Shown: positions 7,858 to 16,213 of the stretch, piece after piece
Position numbering within the stretch: position 1 is the stretch's first letter
Layout: each line of letters begins with the position of its first letter
Assembly: GCA_024226335.1 (NCBI GenBank)
Contig: JAAELY010000318.1
Span: 1 to 50,657 of the forward strand
Source: a bacterium
GTDB taxonomy: Bacteria; Myxococcota_A; UBA9160; SZUA-336
Direction of reading: 5' to 3'
DNA: 50,657 bases
Position numbers and translations under genes: made by a program
The notes under the pieces: generated by a model
Told to the model about the DNA's origin: nothing
Database searches by the model: none
What the model saw: the letters and a program-made list of their open reading frames with translations, nothing else

Positions 7858-10800
7858 GTGCGCGTGAATTGCTCTGCTTGCCAGTTCGAAAATCCGCCCG
7901 GGATGCGCTTCTGTGGCGGTTGTGGTGTTTCGCTCGCGTCGGCGTGTCCCGGCTGCGGAGGAGAGAATCCAGCCGGCTTTGCGTTCTGCGGGCAGTGCGG
8001 CGCGGCGTTGGGCGACTCCGCAGTGGCGACGGGTGCTTCCGCAGCGCCTGCGCAGGCACCTGAACGCTCTCCTCGGGAGTACACGCCTCGCCATCTGGCC
8101 GAGCGAATTCTGCGGCAGCGCAGCGCGCTCGAAGGGGAGCGCAAGCAGGTGACGGTTCTGTTCGCCGATGTGAAGGGTTCGATGGATCTCGCGGAGGGCG
8201 TCGGCCCGGAGGAGTGGCATCGCATCCTGGACGGCTTCTTCCGGATCCTTTCCGAGGGGATCCACCGCTTCGAAGGCACGGTCAACCAGTACACGGGGGA
8301 CGGGGTGATGGCGCTGTTTGGCGCGCCGTTCGCGCACGAGGACCACGCCCAGCGCGCCTGTTATGCGGCGCTGCGCATCCGCGCGGCGGTCGACGAGTAC
8401 GCGGACGAACTGCGCCGACAGGGTCATAGCTTTGCCGTACGCATCGGCTTGAATTCCGGCGAGGTCGTGGTGGGCACGATCGGCGACGACCTGCGCATGG
8501 ACTACACCGCGCAGGGGCATGTCGTGGGCCTGGCGGCGCGCATCCAGACGCTCGCCGCGCCGGGCCGCGCGTGTCTGAGCGGCGAAACGGCGCGACTGGT
8601 GGAGGGCTACTTCCAGTTGCGCGACCTGGGAACCACACAGGTAAAGGGCGTGAAGGATCCCGTCGCTCTGTTCGAACTCGAAGAGGTCGGCGCCCTGCGC
8701 ACTCGGCTCGAGCGTTCCCGGGCGCGTGGCTTTACCGCCTTCGTGGGCCGTGTCGACGAGTTGCAGATGCTCGAGAGCACCCTCGATCGCGCCGATGCGG
8801 GCCAACGCCAGATCGTGGGCGTGGTGGGCGAAGCGGGCATCGGCAAGAGTCGCCTGTGTGCCGAGTTCGTGGAAAGCGCCACCGCTCGGGGTATTCCGAT
8901 CTACACCGCCCACTGCCCGCCCCACGGAATGAGTCTTTCTGGCGTGGGCCGGCGCGAGTTGAGCCAGAGCTTTCTCGGAGTTTCGGAGCACGACACCCCG
9001 GCCGAGGCGCGACGCAAGATCGCCGGAACCCTGGTTCTGCTGAACCCGAGTTTCCAGGAGATGTTGCCGCTGGTCTTCGAGGACTGCGGGGTTCCCGATC
9101 CGGAGCGGCCCGCTCCCAGGCTCGAGCCGGAGGTTCGACAACAGCAGACGGCGGCCTTCCTGCGCGAAATCACCCGCGCCCGCAGCGAGCGAGAGTGCGC
9201 GCTCTTCCTGCTCGACGACCTGCACTGGGCGGATCCGGAGACCGATCTGTTCATCTCCCAACTGGCAGAGGCGGCGGCGGGTACGCGAACCGTCCTGCTG
9301 TGCAACTTCAGGCCCGAGTACGAAGCGGACTGGATGGATTCCTCGGACTACCTGCGTATTCCCCTGCGCGCACTCACGGCCGCCGACTCGGCCCTGCTCG
9401 TCGATCGGCTGCTCGGCACAGACTCGAGCCTGGCCGCACTGCGCGCGCGCATTCTCGAACGCGCAGGCGGCAACCCGTTCTTCGCCGAGGAACTCGTGCA
9501 GGGGTTGTTGGAGGCGGAGGTCCTGCAGGGCGATCGCGGGGCCTATAGCTTGCGATCGGATGCGGGTGAGGTCGCGATTCCCGAGACGGTTCACAGCGTG
9601 CTGGCGGCGCGCATCGACCGACTCGGCGAGCGCGAGAAGGAAGTGTTGCAGGCGGCCGCGGTCGTGGGTCGGGAGTTTGGCGGACTCGTTCTCGCGAAGG
9701 TGCTCGATTGTGAGGAGAGCGAACTCGGCGAGGCCCTGGCGGTGCTTCGCTCTTCGGAGTTCATCACCGAGGAAGCCGTCTATCCGGAGACCGAGTACGC
9801 GTTCAAACACCCGCTCACCCACGAAGTCGCCTATCGAACACAGCTTCGAACGAAGCGAGCCTCGCTCCATCGCGCGACCGCGGCCGCACTTGCCGAGCGC
9901 AATGCCGATGTAGCCCTGATCGCCCAGCACCTCGAAGAGGCTGGAGAAACTCTGGCCGCCGCGCAGCGCTTTGCGGAATCCGCCGGTGATTTCGCCCATC
10001 TCGATCCCGAACCCGCCAGTCGCACCTGGCGGAAGGTCAGGGCGCTGTGCCGGCAGCTCGACGGGCCCGAAGCCCGTGCGCTTCACGAACACTCGATCTC
10101 CCGGATCCTGCTCGCCGGATGGGGCTCGGAGATCGAGATTGAGGAAGCCGCCGAGATCCAGCGCGAGGGGATGGAACTCGCCCGCGCCAGCGGAAATGTG
10201 CGCGCCCAGGTGATCCTGCTGGGCAGCTACTCTTTTCTGCTTCTGCGTCTGGAAAGCGCCGAGGCGCAACTCGAGACCCTCGAGCAGGCGCTGCCCCTGG
10301 TCGCCGACACGGAGGACCTGGAACTGTTCGCGATGGTCCACCAGCGGCTCGGCTGGGCGTACCTGACGGCCGGCAATCTTGACCGCTGTCTGGAAGTGAG
10401 CGAAGCCGGGCTCGCCCGCTGCGGGCCCGATCGCGCAAAAGCAGGACGCCTCAACGGTTACGGCAGTCAGCTCTTCCTTTCGGCGCAGAGCGCGTACGCA
10501 CGAGGTCTGCAGGGACATTTCGCCGAGGCCGAAAAAGGCTTGCTCGAAACCAGCAGGCTGGCGCTCGAGGATGGGGACAGTCTCGTATCGTGTTCGCTCT
10601 CGTCCTATCAGGCGAACCTGGCGTACCTGTGCGGAGATCTGGGCAAGGCCGAGGCGGCCGCGCGTCGCGGTGTCGAGTACGCGGAGACTCTCGGCCCTAC
10701 CTACGGGCAGTTGCCCCTGGTCACCCTCGGGCTCGTGCTGCGCTCTCAAAAGCGCGGCGAAGAGTTGCTCCAGGTCGCCGATGCGTTCGCCGCATTCCAG

Positions 10801-11220
10801 CGAATCGTGAGCTTCGCCGAGGGCGTCGCCGTTCACTCCCGTGCCAGCGGCCTGTTCCATTGTGGGCGTGTCGAGGAGGCCCTCGTCTACCTCGAGCGAA
10901 ATTCGGGTGAGGAAGGGTTTTTCGAAGAAAGCGGGGCTGCCGAAGACCTCTTCGAGTCGATCTCGTGGCTCGAGACCCGATCTCTGATCCTCGGAGCACG
11001 GGCCGTACCCCACTGTGAGAAAATGGCAGAGCGAATCCAGCCGCTGATCGACACCTCGGATATGAAGATCTTCCAGCCCGAACTCGACCTCGCGCGCGCC
11101 GAACTCGCCCGACTCGCCGGTGACGACGACACGCGCAGGTCGCTGCTCGAAGCTGCGCGGCGGGCTTTCGTGGCCGATGGGCGCAGTCTGCGGGTGGCCC
11201 AGGTCGATCGACTCGTTTGA
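7858..11220 (+). CDS. Class III nucleotide cyclase domain fused to AAA ATPase and TPR-like repeats
   Basis: This is a 1120-residue cytoplasmic signalling protein. Two zinc ribbons open it (Cys 5, 8, 19, 22 and 30, 33, 44, 47), followed by a class III cyclase domain (about 95-275) with both metal aspartates, D104 (FADVKGS) and D148 (YTGDG). Next come a STAND/AAA-type ATPase (Walker A G324-S331 GEAGIGKS, Walker B LFLLDDLHWAD with D453 D454) and helical TPR-like repeats to the C-terminus. In the cyclase, the usual adenine-selecting Lys and Asp positions are Gln (VNQYTGDG) and His (AQGHVVG), and the transition-state Asn is Gly. Catalysis or base choice may therefore differ from standard adenylyl cyclases. 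Start GTG 7858 or GTG 7864; neither has a clear ribosome site. Confidence 0.88.
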   Translation: MRVNCSACQFENPPGMRFCGGCGVSLASACPGCGGENPAGFAFCGQCGAALGDSAVATGASAAPAQAPERSPREYTPRHLAERILRQRSALEGERKQVTVLFADVKGSMDLAEGVGPEEWHRILDGFFRILSEGIHRFEGTVNQYTGDGVMALFGAPFAHEDHAQRACYAALRIRAAVDEYADELRRQGHSFAVRIGLNSGEVVVGTIGDDLRMDYTAQGHVVGLAARIQTLAAPGRACLSGETARLVEGYFQLRDLGTTQVKGVKDPVALFELEEVGALRTRLERSRARGFTAFVGRVDELQMLESTLDRADAGQRQIVGVVGEAGIGKSRLCAEFVESATARGIPIYTAHCPPHGMSLSGVGRRELSQSFLGVSEHDTPAEARRKIAGTLVLLNPSFQEMLPLVFEDCGVPDPERPAPRLEPEVRQQQTAAFLREITRARSERECALFLLDDLHWADPETDLFISQLAEAAAGTRTVLLCNFRPEYEADWMDSSDYLRIPLRALTAADSALLVDRLLGTDSSLAALRARILERAGGNPFFAEELVQGLLEAEVLQGDRGAYSLRSDAGEVAIPETVHSVLAARIDRLGEREKEVLQAAAVVGREFGGLVLAKVLDCEESELGEALAVLRSSEFITEEAVYPETEYAFKHPLTHEVAYRTQLRTKRASLHRATAAALAERNADVALIAQHLEEAGETLAAAQRFAESAGDFAHLDPEPASRTWRKVRALCRQLDGPEARALHEHSISRILLAGWGSEIEIEEAAEIQREGMELARASGNVRAQVILLGSYSFLLLRLESAEAQLETLEQALPLVADTEDLELFAMVHQRLGWAYLTAGNLDRCLEVSEAGLARCGPDRAKAGRLNGYGSQLFLSAQSAYARGLQGHFAEAEKGLLETSRLALEDGDSLVSCSLSSYQANLAYLCGDLGKAEAAARRGVEYAETLGPTYGQLPLVTLGLVLRSQKRGEELLQVADAFAAFQRIVSFAEGVAVHSRASGLFHCGRVEEALVYLERNSGEEGFFEESGAAEDLFESISWLETRSLILGARAVPHCEKMAERIQPLIDTSDMKIFQPELDLARAELARLAGDDDTRRSLLEAARRAFVADGRSLRVAQVDRLV

Positions 11221-11255
11221 CACGGGAATCGGCCGCCGGGTAATCTCGCCTCAGC

Positions 11256-11282
11256 GGGGTACCTACTGTCTAGGTATACCCC
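11256..11282 (+). promoter_or_regulatory. Hairpin in the ribBA leader
   Basis: The left arm GGGGTACCTA (11256-11265) pairs with TAGGTATACCCC (11271-11282) over a 5-nt loop, perfectly apart from one bulged TA. It ends 15 nt before the ribBA start. It has no U-tract, so it is not an obvious terminator, and it is far too short for an FMN riboswitch. Confidence 0.5.
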
Positions 11283-11297
11283 TGCGCCGGGAGGACG

Positions 11298-12584
11298 ATG
11301 GCGAACCTAGGCGGCCCGAAAGGGCACTCGGCGGGGCAGGCAGAAGCCGCTCCAGCCCAGAATCAGGACGAAGTCCGCGAGCGGGTCGAATTGGCATTGG
11401 CCGATCTGCGCGCCGGGAAGATGATCATTCTGGCCGACGACGAGGATCGCGAGAACGAGGGCGATCTGATGGTGGCGGCCGAGAAGTGTACGGCGGAAGA
11501 TGTCAACTTCATGGCCAAGTACGGGCGGGGCCTGATCTGTCTCACCCTTACGCCGGAACGGGCCCTGGCGCTCGATCTGCCCATGATGGTGCCGGATTCC
11601 AAGAACGACACGCCGTTTGGCACCGCGTTCACGGTCTCGATCGAGGCTCGCGAGGGCGTCACGACGGGCATCTCGGCAGCGGACCGGGCGCGCACCATCC
11701 AGGTAGCGATGGACCCCGAATCCGGCCCGAGGGGGCTGACCCGGCCGGGCCATGTGTTTCCGCTGATCGCGAAGCCTGGGGGCGTCCTGCGGCGCACGGG
11801 CCAGACCGAGGGCTCGGTGGATCTGGCGCGCCTCGCCGGACTCCAGCCCGCCGGCGTGATCTGCGAGATCATGAATGACGACGGAACCATGGCGCGTATG
11901 CCAGACCTCAAGCGCTTCTCGAAGGAACACGACCTGAAGATCCTGACGGTCGCCGATCTGATCAAGTACCGACTGCGCACCGAGACTCATGTAGAACTCG
12001 CAGCTGAAGCGACTCTTCCGTCGAGTTTTGGCGATTTTCGCGCGCTGGTGTTCAAGAACGAGATCGACCACGTGGACCACGTCGCACTCGTGTGCGGCAC
12101 GATCCATCGCGAACATTCCACCCTCGTGCGCGTTCACAGTGAGTGCCTGACCGGTGACGCATTCGGCTCGCTGCGCTGCGACTGCGGCGAGCAATTGCAG
12201 ACCGCGCTCAAGCGCATCCAGGAGGAAGGCTCGGGAGTCCTTCTGTACATGCGGCAAGAGGGTCGAGGCATCGGACTGGCCAACAAGATTCGCGCCTACG
12301 GACTCCAGGAAAACGAAGGTCTCGACACGGTCGAAGCCAATGTGCGCCTGGGCTTTCCCGTGGACGCGCGAGACTTCGGTGTGGGTGCGCAGATCCTGGT
12401 CAACCTGGGCGTGTCGAAAATGCGACTGCTGACGAACAACCCGGCGAAGCGGGCGGGCCTGGAAGGCTACGGGCTGGAGATCGTCGAGACGGTGCCGATC
12501 GAAGCGCAGCCCAATTCCAAGAACATGGACTACCTGCGCGCGAAACAGGAAAAGCTCGGGCATCTCTTGAGCTTGATGGGCTGA
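11298..12584 (+). CDS. ribBA: Bifunctional 3,4-dihydroxy-2-butanone-4-phosphate synthase / GTP cyclohydrolase II
   Basis: The 428-residue enzyme supplies both precursors of riboflavin. The N-terminal half is RibB, converting ribulose 5-phosphate to dihydroxybutanone phosphate, with DDEDRENEGDL binding metal and substrate. The C-terminal half is RibA, opening GTP, with the zinc site C-x10-C-x-C (ECLTGDAFGSLRCDCG) and the catalytic region RQEGRGIGL. A clear ribosome site (GGGAGGA) precedes ATG 11298. An unconserved, Glu/Gln-rich stretch of about 25 residues leads into the RibB domain. No other riboflavin genes are nearby, so it is unlinked from ribD, ribE and ribH here. It is followed after 1 nt by the PadR-type gene, which makes co-transcription likely. 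Confidence 0.97.
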   Translation: MANLGGPKGHSAGQAEAAPAQNQDEVRERVELALADLRAGKMIILADDEDRENEGDLMVAAEKCTAEDVNFMAKYGRGLICLTLTPERALALDLPMMVPDSKNDTPFGTAFTVSIEAREGVTTGISAADRARTIQVAMDPESGPRGLTRPGHVFPLIAKPGGVLRRTGQTEGSVDLARLAGLQPAGVICEIMNDDGTMARMPDLKRFSKEHDLKILTVADLIKYRLRTETHVELAAEATLPSSFGDFRALVFKNEIDHVDHVALVCGTIHREHSTLVRVHSECLTGDAFGSLRCDCGEQLQTALKRIQEEGSGVLLYMRQEGRGIGLANKIRAYGLQENEGLDTVEANVRLGFPVDARDFGVGAQILVNLGVSKMRLLTNNPAKRAGLEGYGLEIVETVPIEAQPNSKNMDYLRAKQEKLGHLLSLMG

Positions 12585-12585
12585 A

Positions 12586-13179
12586 ATGTCGTTCGCGTAC
12601 ACGATTCTCGGCGTCCTGCTGGATACCCCCAGCCACGGATACTCGATCAAGAAGTCCCTGGAGGAGCAGTTCTGCGAGGAACTCGACGTCAACGACGGGC
12701 GGCTCTATCCGACGCTCGGCCGTCTGGCGGGTCTGGGCTGGATCGAAAAAGAGGTCGTGAAGCAGGAGCGCAGCCCGAACAAGCACCTGTACCGCGTCAC
12801 CGATTCGGGGCGAACGGCTTTCTTCGCCTGGCTTGGAGGCGAGGAGCGTTGCGAAGCGCCCGAGAAACTCGACTTCTTCTGGAAGCAGGACTTCCTGCAG
12901 AAGTGCAATTTCTTCCGCCATCTGGAATCGAGCCGCGTCGCGGCCCGGGTGCGCGGAAAGATCGACGAAGTCTCGCGTTGCGAGGAACAACTCAAGAAAG
13001 TTCTCGAGGATCTAGAACTCCGGGAGCCCGATGTCTACCGGTGCATGATCGTCGACTACGGAATTCGCTACCAAAGAATGCGGCGGGAGTGGCTCGAGGA
13101 ACTTCTGGCTCGCGCGGTGGATGCCGTGCAGTCGGAGAACACCGAAGCGGAGCTGCCGCGAGCGCAAGCTGGAGGATGA
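12586..13179 (+). CDS. PadR-family transcriptional regulator
   Basis: The 197-residue protein has an N-terminal winged helix of the PadR type (ILGVLLDTPSHGYSIKK, then DGRLYPTLGRLAGLGWIE and the wing strand HLYRVTDSGR). A C-terminal alpha-helical domain follows, likely for dimerisation. PadR proteins are usually repressors responding to small molecules. ATG 12586 lies 1 nt after the ribBA stop and the gene ends 3 nt before the MoxR gene, so it sits in the middle of a tight operon. It may control that operon or couple it to a ligand. The C-terminal domain, with several charged coiled segments (RGKIDEVSRCEEQLKKV), is typical of the vinculin-like domain of the longer PadR subfamily. Confidence 0.88.
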   Translation: MSFAYTILGVLLDTPSHGYSIKKSLEEQFCEELDVNDGRLYPTLGRLAGLGWIEKEVVKQERSPNKHLYRVTDSGRTAFFAWLGGEERCEAPEKLDFFWKQDFLQKCNFFRHLESSRVAARVRGKIDEVSRCEEQLKKVLEDLELREPDVYRCMIVDYGIRYQRMRREWLEELLARAVDAVQSENTEAELPRAQAGG

Positions 13180-13182
13180 AAG

Positions 13183-14169
13183 ATGTTTGACACAGTCGAA
13201 GACGTACAGAAGCGCCTTCTGGAACAGGGTTATATCGCCGGAAAGAACATCGGGATGGTGGTCTACCTGGCGAGCAAGCTACAGAAGCCCGTTCTGGTCG
13301 AGGGGCCCGCAGGCGTGGGCAAGACCGAACTCGCCAAGGTCGTGGGCGCAGCCCTCGGACGCGAACTGATCCGCCTGCAGTGCTACGAAGGTCTGGACGA
13401 GAGCAAGGCGCTGTACGAGTGGGAGTACTCCAAGCAGTTGCTCTATACCCAGATGTTGCGCGACAAAGTCAGCGAGGTGATCGAAGGCGCCACGAGCCTC
13501 GAGGAGGCGGCCGAGCGCATCGGCGGCCAGGACGATGTGTTCTTCAGCGAACGCTTCATCGTTCCGCGCCCGCTGATGAAGGCCATCACGAGCGAGGAGC
13601 CTGTGATGCTCCTGATCGACGAGGTCGACAAGTCCGATCCGGAGTTCGAAGCCTTCCTGCTCGAGATCCTGTCCGATTTCACGGTCAGCGTGCCCGAGAT
13701 CGGCACGATCAAGGCGGTGAACATGCCGCTGGTCTTCCTGACCTCGAATGACGCGCGCGAGATGACCGATGCTCTCAAGCGCCGCTGCCTGCACCTGCAC
13801 ATCGACTTTCCGTCCGAGGAAGAGGAGATCCGCATCCTCGAACTCAAGGTGCCCGGCATTGGCAAGCGTCTGGTCGAGGACATCGTCGAGTTGATCCAGC
13901 GGGTGCGCAAACTCGACCTGAAGAAGACTCCCTCGATTGCAGAGACCCTGGACTGGGCGCGCGCACTGATGGTGCTCAACGCCGAATCTCTGGATTCCGA
14001 CATGGTCAACGACACGCTCGCGGTCATTCTCAAGCACCAGGGCGATATCGCCAAGGCGCAGAGCGAACTCGGTGCCTTGCTGCAGAAGAAGGCGGCCGAG
14101 GCGCAGGCCGAGAAGCCACAGGTCGTTTCGGACGACTCGTCCGGCACCAAAAAAAGCATCCTTCACTAG
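13183..14169 (+). CDS. MoxR-family AAA+ ATPase
   Basis: This is a 328-residue AAA+ chaperone-like ATPase. Walker A is GPAGVGKT (residues 41-48), Walker B is VMLLIDEVDKSD, sensor 1 is LTSNDAREM, and the arginine finger lies in KRRC. MoxR ATPases remodel or insert cofactors into partner proteins, usually together with a VWA-domain protein. The next gene encodes such a partner, so this looks like a MoxR/CoxE-type pair as found near molybdenum CO dehydrogenase genes. No Mo-hydroxylase is in the window, so the client is unknown. ATG 13183 lies 3 nt after the PadR stop, with GGAGGA overlapping the end of padR. Confidence 0.92.
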   Translation: MFDTVEDVQKRLLEQGYIAGKNIGMVVYLASKLQKPVLVEGPAGVGKTELAKVVGAALGRELIRLQCYEGLDESKALYEWEYSKQLLYTQMLRDKVSEVIEGATSLEEAAERIGGQDDVFFSERFIVPRPLMKAITSEEPVMLLIDEVDKSDPEFEAFLLEILSDFTVSVPEIGTIKAVNMPLVFLTSNDAREMTDALKRRCLHLHIDFPSEEEEIRILELKVPGIGKRLVEDIVELIQRVRKLDLKKTPSIAETLDWARALMVLNAESLDSDMVNDTLAVILKHQGDIAKAQSELGALLQKKAAEAQAEKPQVVSDDSSGTKKSILH

Positions 14170-14171
14170 TC

Positions 14172-14192
14172 GACGGCCAATTCCAGGCCGTC
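14172..14192 (+). promoter_or_regulatory. Intercistronic hairpin between the moxR-type and VWA genes
   Basis: A perfect 7-bp stem, GACGGCC (14172-14178) with GGCCGTC (14186-14192), closes over a 7-nt loop. It starts two bases after the moxR-type stop. No U-tract follows, so it may be a partial terminator, an RNA processing site or a 3'-end stabiliser. Confidence 0.45.
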
Positions 14193-14219
14193 TGCCGTTC
14201 CCTTCGAGGGCCGCCAGCC

Positions 14220-15632
14220 ATGATGCAGAACAAGATTGTCGAGTTCACGAACCTGTTGCGAAAGGCGGGCGTCCGCGTTTCGGTGGCGGAATCGCTCGAT
14301 GCCTTCACGGCGCTCGACGAGATGCCGCTGGAGGATCGCGAGCTGTTCAAGGACGCGTTGCGCACCACCATGGTCAAGCGCTCCGACGATATCGACACCT
14401 ACGACCGTCTCTTCGATCTGTACTGGTCGGGGTTTCACGACCAGCTCCGGGATCAGCTCTCCGATGCCATGGCCGGAATGTCCGGGGACTTCGACCCCGA
14501 AGAGCTGCTGGAGCAGCTGCGCGAGATGCTCGAGAACATGGACGTCGATCTCTCGGAACTGGCCCAGGCGCTGCTTTCGATCGATCCCAGCGCGCTCGAG
14601 CAGATGATCGGTGAGGCCGGTGAGGGCGCCGATATCCAGAACATCCGCAACATGCTGCAGATCGGCTTCTTCAGCCGGCGCATGATGGAGCAGATGAACA
14701 TGGAGTCCGCCGGGGGCGAGCTGCGCGATCTGATCGAGCAGTTGCGGGAAGAGGGCTTCCCCGAGGAGCGCCTGCAGCAGCTCGAGGAGCTTCTAGCCGC
14801 GGTCCAGGACGCCATGCGCAAGGCCGTGCGCCAGTACGCCGAGCGCGAACTCGACAAGCAGAATCACGACTATCTGGAGCGCTTCCGCAGGGAGAGCCTG
14901 GAGGAGAAGAGCTTCTACAACCTGACCGAGGAAGATCTGCGCAGGCTGCGCGAGGTGGTCAACCGCCTGGCGCAGAAGATGAAGAGCATCATCACCATGC
15001 GGCGCAAGCGTCAGAAGCGCGGCAAGTTCGACCTCAAGACGACGATGCGCAAGAACATGGCCCACGGAGGGGTGCCCTTCGAGCTGGTCTTCCGCCAGCG
15101 CAAGAAAGAGAAGCCCAAGCTGGTGGTTCTGTGTGACGTGTCGAGTTCGGTCGCGAACGTGTCCCGATTCTTCTTGCAGTTCATCTGGGGCCTACAGGAC
15201 GCCTTCACCAAGATCCGCAGCTTCGTGTTCGTGGCAGAACTCGGCGAAGTCACCCCGCTGTTCAAGGATCACGACATCTATGAAGCGATCGACATGGCGC
15301 TCGACGGCGGAGACGTGATCAATCCGTACACGCGCTCGAACTTCGGCATGGCGTTCCACGTATTCTGGAGAGACTTCCTCGCATCGGTGGACTCGCGCAC
15401 GACCGTGGTCGTGATCGGTGATGCCCGCAACAACTACAACGATCCGCGGGCCTGGTGCCTGCGCGATGTGCACAACAAGGCGAAGAACGTTCTGTGGATC
15501 AATCCCGAATCACCGGGTGCCTGGGGATTCGGGGACAGTGTCATGGACAAGTACCTGCCTTACACCGATGTTGCGGAGGAGTGTCGAAACCTCAAGCAAC
15601 TCTCGAGATTGGTGGACAAGCTCATCCTGTGA
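14220..15632 (+). CDS. VWA-domain protein, CoxE-like partner of MoxR
   Basis: The 470-residue cytoplasmic protein has an N-terminal helical region (FTNLLRKAGVRVSVAESLDAF), a Glu/Gln/Met-rich central coiled segment of about 200 residues, and a C-terminal von Willebrand A domain. The metal-ion-dependent adhesion site is intact: D306-x-S308-x-S310 in CDVSSSV, and later VVVIGDARNN. CoxE-like proteins work with MoxR ATPases; the VWA domain recruits the client and the ATPase remodels it. Adjacent ATGs at 14220 and 14223 are both possible starts. No signal peptide or membrane segment is visible. It is the last gene of the ribBA-padR-moxR-VWA group; a hairpin about 95 bases downstream could end transcription. 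Confidence 0.9.
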   Translation: MMQNKIVEFTNLLRKAGVRVSVAESLDAFTALDEMPLEDRELFKDALRTTMVKRSDDIDTYDRLFDLYWSGFHDQLRDQLSDAMAGMSGDFDPEELLEQLREMLENMDVDLSELAQALLSIDPSALEQMIGEAGEGADIQNIRNMLQIGFFSRRMMEQMNMESAGGELRDLIEQLREEGFPEERLQQLEELLAAVQDAMRKAVRQYAERELDKQNHDYLERFRRESLEEKSFYNLTEEDLRRLREVVNRLAQKMKSIITMRRKRQKRGKFDLKTTMRKNMAHGGVPFELVFRQRKKEKPKLVVLCDVSSSVANVSRFFLQFIWGLQDAFTKIRSFVFVAELGEVTPLFKDHDIYEAIDMALDGGDVINPYTRSNFGMAFHVFWRDFLASVDSRTTVVVIGDARNNYNDPRAWCLRDVHNKAKNVLWINPESPGAWGFGDSVMDKYLPYTDVAEECRNLKQLSRLVDKLIL

Positions 15633-15723
15633 TTTCGGGACCGAAGGTGACGCTTGAAGCTCGCATACCGAGGCTTCGCGTTGCACGCGAGAACACCCGA
15701 GCAAAGCGCCGGAACGACCAACG

Positions 15724-15758
15724 AAAAACGGCCCCCGACTTTTCAGTCGAGGGCCGTT
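15724..15758 (-). terminator. Intrinsic terminator (minus strand)
   Basis: A 14-bp stem with one mismatch (15727-15740 with 15745-15758) and a 4-nt loop is followed, when read on the minus strand, by a run of five U. On the plus strand the same hairpin has no U-run, so it fits termination of a minus-strand transcript. It could still act weakly as the end of the VWA gene mRNA. Confidence 0.75.
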
Positions 15759-15897
15759 GATGGGTCGGAGAGGCGGTGGTGACTTGTGGGGGGTGAGAGG
15801 TTGGACATTTCAAAGCAGAAATGTCGTCTCCACCGCCTTCTCCGTAAGAATCGTTTCCTCCGGTCGGGCCTGCTCAAAGCTGCCTCACCCGACGCTG
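15724..15897 (-). ncRNA. Candidate small structured RNA, about 174 nt
   Basis: No protein gene fits here, yet the minus strand holds a complete transcription unit: a promoter at 15931-15904, a predicted start near 15897, two hairpins and an intrinsic terminator. Hairpin 1 pairs GTCGGG with CCCGAC (15888-15893 with 15863-15868). Hairpin 2 has an outer stem of 13-14 bp (15830-15843 with 15767-15779, one bulge) and a perfect inner stem of 8 bp with a 6-nt loop (15804-15811 with 15818-15825). Between the inner and outer stems lies a C-rich unpaired stretch (read CUCUCACCCCCCAC) that could pair with ribosome-binding sites. I do not recognise it as 6S, SRP, RNase P, tmRNA or a tRNA. Transcription and function are inference. 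Confidence 0.55.
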
Positions 15898-15903
15898 AAT
15901 GAC

Positions 15904-15931
15904 ATTATGCACTGGCTTTCAGGGATGTCAA
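15904..15931 (-). promoter_or_regulatory. Sigma-70-type promoter for the candidate small RNA
   Basis: Minus-strand -35 TTGACA (15931-15926, perfect) and -10 CATAAT (15909-15904, five of six) are separated by 16 nt. It is the best promoter-like sequence in this intergenic region and points away from miaB. Confidence 0.65.
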
Positions 15932-16213
15932 TCGCTTTTCGGGGTCCAGTTTCAATCGAAGGGTGGGCTCGGGAGCCCGCGATTCTATTGAGTTTCTGGC
16001 CGAAGTGGGTTGGATTCCAAACGGAAATTGGGGGGGGGCGGCCCTGGGAGTCACACGGGTCCTGGAACTGGAATTCGTGAAAAAGATAAAGAAATCGGGT
16101 TCTCAGCCGTCCGGTCGGACCCCTTGTTGCCGGTGGGGTCGAGCAGACGAGTGGCCAGGAGTTCTGCCCGCGGAGGGCGTTTTGAGGGAGCGCTGAGCTA
16201 AGCTGCGCACGAA
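15932..16213 (+). other. Intergenic sequence upstream of miaB
   Basis: I see no gene here. It contains a run of nine G at 16030-16038 and a short palindrome GTCCGGTCGGAC near 16109. The promoter for miaB must lie here, but no convincing -35/-10 pair is visible on the plus strand, and the ribosome site before miaB is weak. Confidence 0.5.

Noticed and set aside
7732-11223. A 1163-residue open frame on the minus strand opposite the cyclase gene
   Set aside because: Same shadow effect; the plus-strand gene has clear domains while the antisense has none.
11221-11297. FMN riboswitch before ribBA
   Set aside because: Only 77 bases separate the genes and none of the conserved RFN elements are present.
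15760-15843. tRNA-like acceptor stem on the minus strand (GGAGAAGG with CCTCTCC)
   Set aside because: No T-loop, no anticodon stem and a C-rich bulge; better explained as the small-RNA hairpin.
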